Part shown: positions 32,938 through 40,034 of the stretch, in pieces
How the letters are laid out: each line of letters begins with the position of its first letter
Numbering within the stretch: position 1 is the stretch's first letter
Origin: Clostridium sp. Marseille-P2415
GTDB taxonomy: Bacteria > Bacillota > Clostridia > Lachnospirales > Lachnospiraceae
Length of the DNA: 42,291 nucleotides
Assembly: GCF_900155545.1 (NCBI RefSeq)
Contig: NZ_LT732525.1
Span: 199,155 to 241,445 of the forward strand
Direction: 5' to 3'
Notes under the pieces: generated by a model
The model's input: the letters and a program-made list of their open reading frames with translations, nothing else
What the model was told of the DNA's origin: nothing
Database searches by the model: none
Position numbers and translations under genes: made by a program

Positions 32938-34950
32938 TCATCGAAGATTCGATGAATCGCTCTGAAAATATACTCCTTCCCTGTATCTCTTCCATACGGC
33001 CTCGAACCAGCAGTCATCCTCCGGTATGGGCCGCACCTTCCTCCACAGGAAGCGGCTGCTGTCATCAAAATACTCCAGTTCCTGTATCATTTCAGAAAGC
33101 CCCTGATCTTCCTCTAGAAAGCGGAAACACTCTGGAAGGTCTTTCGATGGCTTTTCACCGTTTTCATCATAAATCAGGTATGATCCCCTGCTCTTCCCGC
33201 CGTGGGCAATGTAATCATCTATTGCCTCCAGATAAGCTTTTTGACTGGCAAGGAGATCACGAAGCCGGTAGAGGCGTCCTAATTCCCCTGAACCAATAAT
33301 TCCCGAGGTTTCCAGCCTCTGCCTCTGGATCCGGTTTTCTCTGAGCGCAGTCCGGATCCCCTCCCTGGAACGGATATGTGCCCCATACCGCGACATACGG
33401 ACTCCAAGCTTCTTCCTCTCCTCCTTCATATCCATGATGCATTCCTTCGTTGCTAAAGCTTTCGTGCCAAAATCAACAGATGCCATGATTTGCTGCCCGC
33501 ATCGGCTGGCTATCTCCTTTCCGGATAATGGCTGTCCAATATAACAGTTGACGATATACTCCGCTGCCCTCATGCTTCCCACCTGTCCTGAATTAAGGGC
33601 GCTCCCCCCGGGCCGGTAGACACCATGGCTCCCATTGACCTCTCCCACCGGAAAGAAATGCTTTAAGTTGCTCTCCCACCACCAGTCACCTGACAGACCC
33701 CCATTATTGTGCTGAGCACATACCGCAATCTCTAATTTTTCCCGATACAAGTCAATCCCATGACTTCTGTATAATTCAATTGCGGCTGGATTCATACTTT
33801 CCAGTCTTTTAATGGGAGCCTCCTTTAAACCGCCGGAGCTTTTCAGGTAGTCATACGTTTCAGAATGCAAAAGTGCCGTGTGAAAATGTCCTTCCTTCTC
33901 ACTGCCGGAAGGATTCCTCTGATAATCCAGGAATACCTTCCGCCCCTTTATAACCGTCTCCTGATATACCAGGATATCAATGAGGGACGAACCATATTTC
34001 CTGGTCTTTCGCGGATCAAATGGCCACTGGTATCCTTTTAGGAAAATTGCATATAACATACTTTCGGGACAGTCGAAATATTCATCCAGGAATTCCCGTT
34101 CTCCACTTCCATCCTGCTCCGTTGAAATATACCTTGGAATGACCTGCTGGTAAGTACCTGACAGGTTCCACCGAAACTTAACCGAGGCTATGCCATATTG
34201 GGATTCCGTCAGGTTTTTTCCCCTGGCGCCGGCCCTTAGTGCAGTACCGGTTCCGCCGGTCTGGCTGACCGGGTACACGGACATATCATATAACCCTGCC
34301 TCTCCCCCTGTGGCATAAACGATATTCTCCGAGGAAAATACCACATACCTCTGTTCCGGCTTTACAGCCCTTCTATTCAATGCGAGGACACCTCTGGACC
34401 TGCTCTCCATTCCGTACCGCTCAGTCAGTATCTCAATCACTTGATACCCGTCAAATACAGGGATGCCGTATCCTTCCACTTCCTTCCACAGTGCCTCTGT
34501 CATAAACTTTGAGGTCAGCGGGCCTGCTGATGTGCCTCTTCTGAATGGATCATGGTCTGTCTTATAGCCTATATATTCGCCGGCTCCGTTGTGGGGAAAG
34601 GGGACCCCTATGTCTGCCAGATGGCAGAACCCTCTCACGGATAGCCCTGCCTCAGCCAATGCCAGATCTCCGTCCATACAGCCACCTTCAAAAAGGGTCT
34701 GCGCCATCTGGCGCACGCTGTCAGACTCGCCGGAGCAGGTCGTCAGCTTGTAATAGGTCTGTTTATCAGAACCCGTATTCCTGGAAGTGCCCATCCTTTT
34801 CCCCTCGGTTATAATAGCAATATCCCTTTGCCCCTGCTTATAGAGCGAGGCTGCTGCGTTCAGTCCTGCTGCGCCGCTTCCCACTATGATGGTCTGAATG
34901 ATATACAGAGGGAGTATTTTCCCGTCTAAGCAAACTTCTTCTTGTTTCAC
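32938..34950 (-). CDS. FAD-dependent oxidoreductase, fumarate reductase/succinate dehydrogenase flavoprotein superfamily
   Basis: A 670-residue flavoprotein. FAD-binding motif IIVGSGAAGLNAAASLY lies near residue 22, and the closing FAD segment FFPVGEVNGSHGVYRPGGSA appears at ~460, both as in the fumarate reductase/aspartate oxidase superfamily. No heme or FMN-binding domain is attached. The usual HxxxGG is QHNNGGLSG here. It probably oxidises or reduces a C-C bond next to a carboxylate. The start is taken as GTG 34950, 8 bases after AAAGGAG; the ATG at 34968 is inside the conserved operator. First gene of the operon. Confidence 0.85.
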   Translation of the reverse strand: MKQEEVCLDGKILPLYIIQTIIVGSGAAGLNAAASLYKQGQRDIAIITEGKRMGTSRNTGSDKQTYYKLTTCSGESDSVRQMAQTLFEGGCMDGDLALAEAGLSVRGFCHLADIGVPFPHNGAGEYIGYKTDHDPFRRGTSAGPLTSKFMTEALWKEVEGYGIPVFDGYQVIEILTERYGMESRSRGVLALNRRAVKPEQRYVVFSSENIVYATGGEAGLYDMSVYPVSQTGGTGTALRAGARGKNLTESQYGIASVKFRWNLSGTYQQVIPRYISTEQDGSGEREFLDEYFDCPESMLYAIFLKGYQWPFDPRKTRKYGSSLIDILVYQETVIKGRKVFLDYQRNPSGSEKEGHFHTALLHSETYDYLKSSGGLKEAPIKRLESMNPAAIELYRSHGIDLYREKLEIAVCAQHNNGGLSGDWWWESNLKHFFPVGEVNGSHGVYRPGGSALNSGQVGSMRAAEYIVNCYIGQPLSGKEIASRCGQQIMASVDFGTKALATKECIMDMKEERKKLGVRMSRYGAHIRSREGIRTALRENRIQRQRLETSGIIGSGELGRLYRLRDLLASQKAYLEAIDDYIAHGGKSRGSYLIYDENGEKPSKDLPECFRFLEEDQGLSEMIQELEYFDDSSRFLWRKVRPIPEDDCWFEAVWKRYREGVYFQSDSSNLR

Positions 34951-34962
34951 CAGTCTGGCTCC

Positions 34963-34986
34963 TTTCATGAAATCGTTTGTGCAAAC
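34963..34986. promoter_or_regulatory. Operator-like element, copy 1 (flavoprotein operon)
   Basis: On the plus strand: TTTCATGAAA, then T, then CGTTTGTGCAAAC. It includes the palindrome CGTTTG-TG-CAAACG (34974-34987), typical in size and style of LacI-family operators. It lies 17 bp downstream of the -10 box, a position where a bound repressor blocks transcription. It matches 23 of 24 bases of copy 2 at 37953-37976. Confidence 0.8.
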
Positions 34987-35002
34987 GTTGTCTTGCAATT
35001 TC

Positions 35003-35031
35003 AAAATACCATTTTTGTATTAATTAGTCAA
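35003..35031 (-). promoter_or_regulatory. Promoter of the flavoprotein-CoA-transferase-TRAP operon
   Basis: Minus strand TTGACT (35026-35031), 17-bp spacer and TATTTT (35003-35008). The operator-like palindrome follows immediately. Confidence 0.7.
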
Positions 35032-35257
35032 CACTTTTTGCTTATTCTTTTATTTATTATATATTTTTTATATTTTAAAGCCTATTTTCATCTGTTTTAA
35101 TATGATTCATTGGTTATTTTTCATATCATATTGCAAGAAATCGTTATCATTACTTTTTTAACATCTTGAGTACTTATAAGCCAATTTATAAATCTAGTAC
35201 AAATACTAATAATTCATCCTCTTAATAAAACCCATAATCTCATTTAGATTGCGATAA
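35032..35257. other. AT-rich gene-free segment between the operon promoter and LacI copy 2
   Basis: Very AT-rich sequence with long T and A runs upstream of the operon -35 box, possibly an UP element. No ORF, RNA gene or second operator was recognised here. Confidence 0.5.
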
Positions 35258-35306
35258 GATACAAAAAACAGGGACCAGTCACTTGCTGATCCCTGTTTTC
35301 TGTATC
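35258..35306 (-). terminator. Terminator after LacI copy 2
   Basis: AAAACAGGGA (35265-35274) pairs with TCCCTGTTTT (35290-35299), with outer GATAC/GTATC arms. On the minus strand the stem runs into TTTTTTGTATC. Confidence 0.75.
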
Positions 35307-35382
35307 TTTATTGTCAAGAATTTTCTTACAACACGATTCTACCTGAGTACCACTCCTATAACTTTCGTATAGCACATTCCTG

Positions 35383-36396
35383 CTACATTTCCTCATAAGG
35401 AATTCTGCAAACCGAATTACGGATTTGCAGTCTCCCTGTCATTTTCATAACCTTTCTCCTGGTTCCCTCTTTTTCTGTTATTTCCTGGATCAGAAGATTT
35501 AAGGCCATCTGAGCAATTTCTCTGGCAGGATGTTCGAAAGAAGTCAACGGTGGCACCATATATTGGGAAAAGATAGTGTCATCATATCCAATCACTGAGA
35601 TATCAGATGGAATTTTAAGTCCTGAACGGTCAACTGCATAGTAGGCCCCTGGCACCAAAATATCACTGAACGCAAAAATAGCAGTAGGCCTGTCCTCACC
35701 AGAGAGCATAACCATGGTTTTCTGATATGCGTCTTCAACGGAGCTGACATCCCGAATCAAATAACGATCATAACCAGTCAGTTCCCTTTCCTTAAAAGCT
35801 CGTAAAAAACCATCAAGCCGCGCCTCATTATACTGCCGTTTTTTGTCGTCCATCATACAGGCAATTTTTCGGTGCCCTTGATCCAGCAGATAGCTGCCCA
35901 CTGTATATCCGCCATCATAATCATCACCAAGGACACAATTAATTTTTCCCTCATCAAACTTTCTATTAATCACGACCATCGGAATCGTATCGGTAAAACA
36001 TCTGATGTGTTCCAAACTGTCGGACGAAGGCAAAAGGATGATACCATCAACAAACAGTTTTTCCAATGCAGTAAAATACTCTTTTTCCCGTTCCACCTGC
36101 TCCAGAGCATCACAAAGAATGATGGAATAGCCTTTGTGATAAGCAAACTCCTCTATATATTTCACGATTTTGGGATAATAAGGGTTTTGAATATCGGGAA
36201 TCACCAAGCCTAAAAGTCCGGTTTTCGACTCTTTCAGACTTCTGGCGGCGAGACTGGGTTTATAATCCAGCTCTCTGACAGCCTCCATTACCCGTCTTCT
36301 TGTTGCTTCCTCAACAAATATTTTCTGCGATAACGCTCTTGATACAGTACTGGGGGACACCCCTGCTAATTTGGCGACATCTTTTATATTTGCCAT
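35383..36396 (-). CDS. LacI family transcriptional regulator (copy 2)
   Basis: A 337-residue LacI/GalR repressor. The head NIKDVAKLAGVSPSTVSRAL and hinge YKPSLAARSLKESKT are followed by an effector domain (LGLVIPDIQNPYYPKIVKYIE; VIGYDDTIFSQYMVPPLTS). It resembles copy 1 along its whole length, including IFVEE after the recognition helix and the TAIFAFSDILVPGAYYAVDRSG region. It lies between the DUF2264 gene and the flavoprotein operon, both of which carry the same operator, and is the best candidate for binding it. Own promoter at 36432-36460. Confidence 0.94.
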   Translation of the reverse strand: MANIKDVAKLAGVSPSTVSRALSQKIFVEEATRRRVMEAVRELDYKPSLAARSLKESKTGLLGLVIPDIQNPYYPKIVKYIEEFAYHKGYSIILCDALEQVEREKEYFTALEKLFVDGIILLPSSDSLEHIRCFTDTIPMVVINRKFDEGKINCVLGDDYDGGYTVGSYLLDQGHRKIACMMDDKKRQYNEARLDGFLRAFKERELTGYDRYLIRDVSSVEDAYQKTMVMLSGEDRPTAIFAFSDILVPGAYYAVDRSGLKIPSDISVIGYDDTIFSQYMVPPLTSFEHPAREIAQMALNLLIQEITEKEGTRRKVMKMTGRLQIRNSVCRIPYEEM

Positions 36397-36431
36397 TTTG
36401 CTTTTCTCCCATCAGATTACATTTTACCCCC

Positions 36432-36460
36432 AGTATAATACATTTCTTATTATTTCACAA
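36432..36460 (-). promoter_or_regulatory. Predicted promoter of LacI copy 2
   Basis: Minus strand TTGTGA (36455-36460), 17-bp spacer, TATACT (36432-36437). No copy of the 24-bp operator is present here, so the regulator does not appear to repress itself through it. Confidence 0.55.
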
Positions 36461-36482
36461 TCACAATGAACAATCTGTCTGA

Positions 36483-37688
36483 TTAGTGTCCGCCTTTTGC
36501 CACATGTGCATCATGGTCATAAATAGTCTGGTGTACTTTTTCATGCCGGGCTTCATCAATCATGCACAGACCCCCTCCCCACTGACGTTTATTCGTCCAC
36601 TCCGTATCAGGTCCCGACCAGAATGGATCAGAAGGCGAAAGTCCTAATGGCAAAAAAACAGTTGTACACAGATACAGGCTGCCCGTTGATATATATACCT
36701 CACCAATTTCTCTCTGGGCTCCGCACCATCCGATCTTAAGCCAGCCATTTTCATCAAACGTCCCAGGTCTCATCATATTTTTGATGACAGCAGTCAGCGC
36801 ACAGCGCACTTGCATAGGGGTAACTTCTTCAGGCAGATTATGGCATAATGCCATTTGGGAAAGGTGCTGCATCGCTCCAAACCGATAAGCAAGGGAGCGC
36901 CCTACAGCCGGAAATGTTCCTTCAGGGCTGATCAATCTTTCTAAAATGCCCGCATAACGCTTTGCGCGGGGAACCACACAATCGCATAAAATACTCCAGT
37001 CCTTATCGGCAGGCGCCATAATCCTTGCCACATCATAATACATAGGCTGTATTACGAAACTGTTGTAATAGTTCATACAATACTCTTCCCCATCCCCGTA
37101 CATGCCATCACCCTTGTACCAAATTTCATGAAAATGCAAGGCGGAATCCAGATGATTCATGTCATAAGGTTTTCCCATTACATAAAGCAGGGTTTCTATC
37201 ATGGCAAGAAACATGTAGAAGTTATTGAAACCCGATTTTATTTTCGTGGATTCGGCCATACAGTCCGCTATATTTTGCTTTTGCCGATCAGTCAGCGGAT
37301 CCAGAAGGACACTTTTTGCCCGTATCAGCCCATGAGCAAAGAATGCCGCGTCTACCAAAGGTTGTCTCCCCTCTTTAAAATTCACAAAATCCGGTGATTG
37401 GGGATCTGTTGTGTTAATAATAGCCTTGCGGGTAATTTCAACGTATTTCAGCCGTAAGGCTTCTTCCTCACCTGTTAATCCCTCACAGGCCAGCCATGCC
37501 GAAATTCCATCCAGGGTTCTTCCAATCGCTTCCAAATGTGTGAATTTCCTTCGAATATCCACCTCTGATTTCTCTTCTACCCGGCATTCACAAGGCATAT
37601 CCTTATGAAGCCTGCCTTCCGCCGCCGCTTCAAGAACGGGAGCTGCTATTTGAAGCATTATCTTTAACCAATATTTTCTATCATCCAT
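36483..37688 (-). CDS. DUF2264 domain protein
   Basis: A 401-residue soluble protein matching DUF2264: DGISAWLACEGLTGEEEALRLKY near the N-terminus, NFYMFLAMIETLLY, and the YGDGEEYCMNYYNSFVIQPMYYD block typical of (alpha/alpha)6-barrel enzymes. GRSLAYRFGAMQHLSQMAL continues the pattern. Members occur near polysaccharide and uronate catabolic genes and are suspected glycoside hydrolases or lyases; activity is unproven. No signal peptide. The ATG has AAGGAGA 7 bases upstream. Its promoter carries operator copy 2, tying it to the TRAP/CoA-transferase operon. Confidence 0.85.
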   Translation of the reverse strand: MDDRKYWLKIMLQIAAPVLEAAAEGRLHKDMPCECRVEEKSEVDIRRKFTHLEAIGRTLDGISAWLACEGLTGEEEALRLKYVEITRKAIINTTDPQSPDFVNFKEGRQPLVDAAFFAHGLIRAKSVLLDPLTDRQKQNIADCMAESTKIKSGFNNFYMFLAMIETLLYVMGKPYDMNHLDSALHFHEIWYKGDGMYGDGEEYCMNYYNSFVIQPMYYDVARIMAPADKDWSILCDCVVPRAKRYAGILERLISPEGTFPAVGRSLAYRFGAMQHLSQMALCHNLPEEVTPMQVRCALTAVIKNMMRPGTFDENGWLKIGWCGAQREIGEVYISTGSLYLCTTVFLPLGLSPSDPFWSGPDTEWTNKRQWGGGLCMIDEARHEKVHQTIYDHDAHVAKGGH

Positions 37689-37952
37689 GTTATCTTCTCC
37701 TTATATTTTAGTTACATAATTTTAGCAAAACACCATTTTGAGTAACAAAAGCACTAGTTACGGGAACGCATATTTTCATATTCTCTTAATTCTAATACAT
37801 TGGCTCGAACATTTATGATCATCTGGTATGTATAAACTTTACAATAAAATTACCCCTCCAAATATAGCTTCGAGCTTGTAGTTTTTTATTACCCCCATTC
37901 ACCATTTATTAGTTTTACAATTTTCGCATTGCTGACAAAAATCAATGAAACA
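37689..37952 (-). other. Long untranslated leader of the DUF2264 gene
   Basis: About 285 bases separate the predicted transcription start (~37973) from the DUF2264 ATG. The leader has two purine-rich GGAGGGG/GGGGG-like sites not followed by long frames and a 23-codon frame (37708-37779, starting MKICVPVTS) without a good ribosome site. It may hold a decayed first gene or an RNA element; I recognise neither. Confidence 0.4.
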
Positions 37953-37976
37953 GTTTGCACAAACGTTTTCATGAAA
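37953..37976. promoter_or_regulatory. Operator-like element, copy 2 (DUF2264 gene)
   Basis: On the minus strand: TTTCATGAAA, then A, then CGTTTGTGCAAAC. The wider sequence ATGAAA...TTTCAT around it makes a 28-bp imperfect palindrome centred on TG. It starts 4 bp downstream of the -10 box, overlapping the transcription start. Differs from copy 1 by one base in 24. Confidence 0.8.
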
Positions 37977-37979
37977 TAT

Positions 37980-38008
37980 TTTATAACATATGCACAATCA
38001 TATGTCAA
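37980..38008 (-). promoter_or_regulatory. Strong promoter of the DUF2264 gene
   Basis: Minus strand TTGACA (38003-38008, consensus), 17-bp spacer, TATAAA (37980-37985). Confidence 0.75.
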
Positions 38009-38140
38009 TATCGCATTTAATAGTTTGTTATTAACTTATAATATATTCACCTGAAACTATTTTCCTCCAGTCAGCGTTTCATCAGTAAAACTATTCCCAG
38101 CCGGCAGGCTGCTGACTTCCCCGTCTTTTCTTTTTGTAAA

Positions 38141-38158
38141 CTTTATAAAATCTTTATC
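38141..38158 (+). promoter_or_regulatory. OmpR-type direct repeat upstream of the ABC remnant
   Basis: CTTTATA (38141-38147) and CTTTATC (38152-38158) repeat at 11-bp period, the spacing used by OmpR/PhoB-family response regulators. It precedes the remains of an ABC/two-component locus, so it is probably the old autoregulatory site. Confidence 0.45.
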
Positions 38159-38223
38159 TTTTTCTGTTAGCCTTATTTCTGCAAGCCGGATTAAGTATTT
38201 TAGAAGAGAAAGGAAGATCAAAA

Positions 38224-38490
38224 ATGCACGATTTAATTCTTGAAACAAAAAGCCTGATTAAAAATTTTGGCAAACAGCCTGCTAGGGCAAACAGCACCGC
38301 GCTTTCTGATTTAGCTTCCGGTTATTTTTATGCCCGGCGTTCATTTGCCCGGTCATATTGTACCTTCGGAATTTTATTTACAGCAAATGGCGAAAGGGAT
38401 TGTCCCGGCCATCTTAGTTTATACATTCGTTACTGTTTGTAGTATAATATGGTTTAACAGATGGGAAAGCCGTAAAAGCTATGAATAATA
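38224..38490 (+). pseudogene. Remnant of a lantibiotic/bacitracin-type ABC exporter: ATPase start joined to a permease-like end
   Basis: The frame starts at ATG 38224 behind AAAGGA and reads MHDLILETKSLIKNFGKQ, the usual first strand of peptide-resistance ABC ATPases, then loses all similarity before Walker A. From about 38315 another frame is open to a stop at 38490 and ends in a hydrophobic segment and basic tail (GIVPAILVYTFVTVCSIIWF, then NRWESRKSYE), as at the C-terminus of an ABC-2 permease. A single deletion of the ATPase body and permease front would create this. No working protein is expected. Confidence 0.7.
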
Positions 38491-38509
38491 TTTACGTGGA
38501 GGCGATTTA

Positions 38510-38915
38510 GTGGGCAAAATTCTAATCATAGACGACGAAAAAGAGCTTGTGATGCTGCTTGAAGATGAACTAAGGGCAAGAGGTCATGATGTATTAGCGG
38601 CATATGACGGCTACGAGGGAATAAGGCAGGCAAAAATCCAGCCCGATCTTGTCATACTTGATATAATGATGCCGGGCATAAATGGATTTGAGGTTTGTCG
38701 TGCAATCCGGGATGACGTATTATGCCCGATCATCTTTTTAAGTGCAAGGCAATCGGAAGCAGACATGATCAAGACATTCCGGTTTGGGCCTCTATATTGT
38801 CAAACAATTGGTTGAACAACTTGATGGTTCTATCAGGATATACAATACAGAATCCGGTGGGGCCTGTGTAGCATTCCGGCACAAGGTTTTTAGGAATTTT
38901 GAATCTTGTAGATAA
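38510..38915 (+). pseudogene. Remnant two-component system: response regulator receiver domain joined to a histidine kinase C-terminus
   Basis: From GTG 38510 (GGAGG 7 bases upstream) the frame gives ~90 residues of a receiver domain: KILIIDDEKELVMLLEDEL, phosphoacceptor aspartate in DLVILDIMMPG, and PIIFLSAR. After MIKTF (~38779) similarity stops. In a different frame GLGLYIVKQLVEQLDGSI, the ATP-lid G2 box of a histidine kinase, continues to a stop at 38913-38915. The DNA-binding domain and most of the kinase are deleted. The receiver frame itself ends at 38815, giving an unstable 101-residue product at best. Confidence 0.82.
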
Positions 38916-38962
38916 AGAAAAAGCCGGAACGGCAGAAAATTGAATTGACAAAAGCCGTTCCG
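38916..38962 (-). terminator. Terminator of the redox operon
   Basis: CGGAACGGC (38925-38933) pairs with GCCGTTCCG (38954-38962); on the minus strand the stem is followed by GGCTTTTTCTTTAT. It lies 40 bases after the polyferredoxin stop. Confidence 0.7.
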
Positions 38963-39001
38963 ACCTTATTCCATCGGCATTTTAAGTATTGCCAGAAAAC
39001 T

Positions 39002-39880
39002 CTATCGTTCCGCTGAATCCCCCGTCACTATGCAATCATTATTTTTCAATGTTTTGAATCCGAAATGAATTGCATTGACCGGACATGCTGCCGCACATTC
39101 CCCGCACCGTATGCATTCCACTGAATTTGGATTTTTCAACGGATTTACATCCATTTTGCAGGCTTTGCTGCACTTTCCGCAATCTACACATCGGTGCTTA
39201 TTTACTTCCAAATGATAGATACTGATCTTATTCAGCAGCCCATAGATAGCACCTAACGGACATAATGTTTTGCAGAAAAACCGGTAAACGAAAAGGCAGC
39301 CGAGGATTGTCAATACCAGAATAGTCATTTTTAGGCTAAACAGGGAGCCTATGGTTTGCCGAAGTTCTGTATGTGTGCTTAAGAGCGGAATCCCTCCTTC
39401 TAACGTTCCTGCCGGACAGATAAACTGACAAAAGGCCGGTTTTCCAATTCCCATATAATTCGTGACTGCAATTGGCAGCAATATAACAAATACGATCAAT
39501 ACAAAATATTTAATAGAAAGAAATCCTTTCCAAAGCTTAAATTTAGGAACTGGGATTTTATGTAATAATTCCTGAAAAAGTCCGAATGGACATAAAAATC
39601 CGCATACAAAGCGTCCCAACAGAACCCCTGTTGCAAGTAATAATCCTACGACATAAAAGCTGAATTGGAATTCCATCGAACCGCTGACCGCCTGAAGAGC
39701 ACCGATCGGGCAGGCCAGAGTTGCTGCCGGGCAGGAATAACAATTCAGTCCGGGATTACAAAATTGTTTCCATGAACCTTTATACAGTTTCCCGCCGATA
39801 AAATTACCCATATGAGGATTCGTAAATCCAAAGGCTGCTGCCTGAATCAACTTCCTTTTCACTGTATTTTTCAGTTTCAT
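39002..39880 (-). CDS. Membrane polyferredoxin (NapH/YccM-like 4Fe-4S protein)
   Basis: A 292-residue membrane protein with about five hydrophobic segments and many cysteines. In order: NCYSCPAATLACPIG near residue 50, CGFLCPFGLFQE, CQFICPAGTLEGG, CKTLCPLGAIYG, then two ferredoxin motifs CVDCGKCSKACKMDV and CIRCGECAAACPVNAI near the C-terminus. It resembles NapH-type quinol or ferredoxin oxidoreductases that carry electrons across the membrane. The ATG has GAGG 5 bases upstream and lies 7 bases after the CXXC micro-protein stop. As the last gene of a redox operon it probably supplies electrons to the extracellular TlpA-like protein. Confidence 0.9.
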   Translation of the reverse strand: MKLKNTVKRKLIQAAAFGFTNPHMGNFIGGKLYKGSWKQFCNPGLNCYSCPAATLACPIGALQAVSGSMEFQFSFYVVGLLLATGVLLGRFVCGFLCPFGLFQELLHKIPVPKFKLWKGFLSIKYFVLIVFVILLPIAVTNYMGIGKPAFCQFICPAGTLEGGIPLLSTHTELRQTIGSLFSLKMTILVLTILGCLFVYRFFCKTLCPLGAIYGLLNKISIYHLEVNKHRCVDCGKCSKACKMDVNPLKNPNSVECIRCGECAAACPVNAIHFGFKTLKNNDCIVTGDSAER

Positions 39881-39887
39881 GCTTTCC

Positions 39888-40034
39888 TCACCCCAATCCT
39901 ATGCATTCGAGGCAAATATTAACCGCTTTATTCAGAACGATTGCCATTTCTCCTCTGCTGATTCCATAAACCAAAAATACGGCGGCTATTATGCATGTAA
40001 AAGCCTGCAATTTAAGCTTTATACTATTGCTCAT
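39888..40034 (-). CDS. CD1871A-type CXXC micro-protein (48 residues)
   Basis: A short gene on the minus strand, with ATG at 40034 behind GGAGG (9 bases) and TGA at 39888-39890. The product has one hydrophobic helix (LQAFTCIIAAVFLVYGIS), then RGEMAIVLNKAVNICLECIGLG with a C-terminal CLEC (CxxC) motif. It overlaps the end of the TlpA-like gene by 11 bases and precedes the polyferredoxin by 7. The pattern matches the CD1871A family of CXXC proteins of Clostridia. A membrane-tethered thiol pair is placed to pass electrons between the polyferredoxin and the redoxin; this role is inferred. Confidence 0.85.
   Translation of the reverse strand: MSNSIKLKLQAFTCIIAAVFLVYGISRGEMAIVLNKAVNICLECIGLG

Noticed and set aside
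34950-35004. Longer N-terminus for the flavoprotein (TTG 35004 or ATG 34968)
   Set aside because: The extension is the conserved operator sequence; AAAGGAG is positioned for GTG 34950.
38057-38248. 63-codon frame on the minus strand
   Set aside because: No ribosome site, no recognisable domain, and it crosses the promoter and start of the ABC remnant on the other strand.
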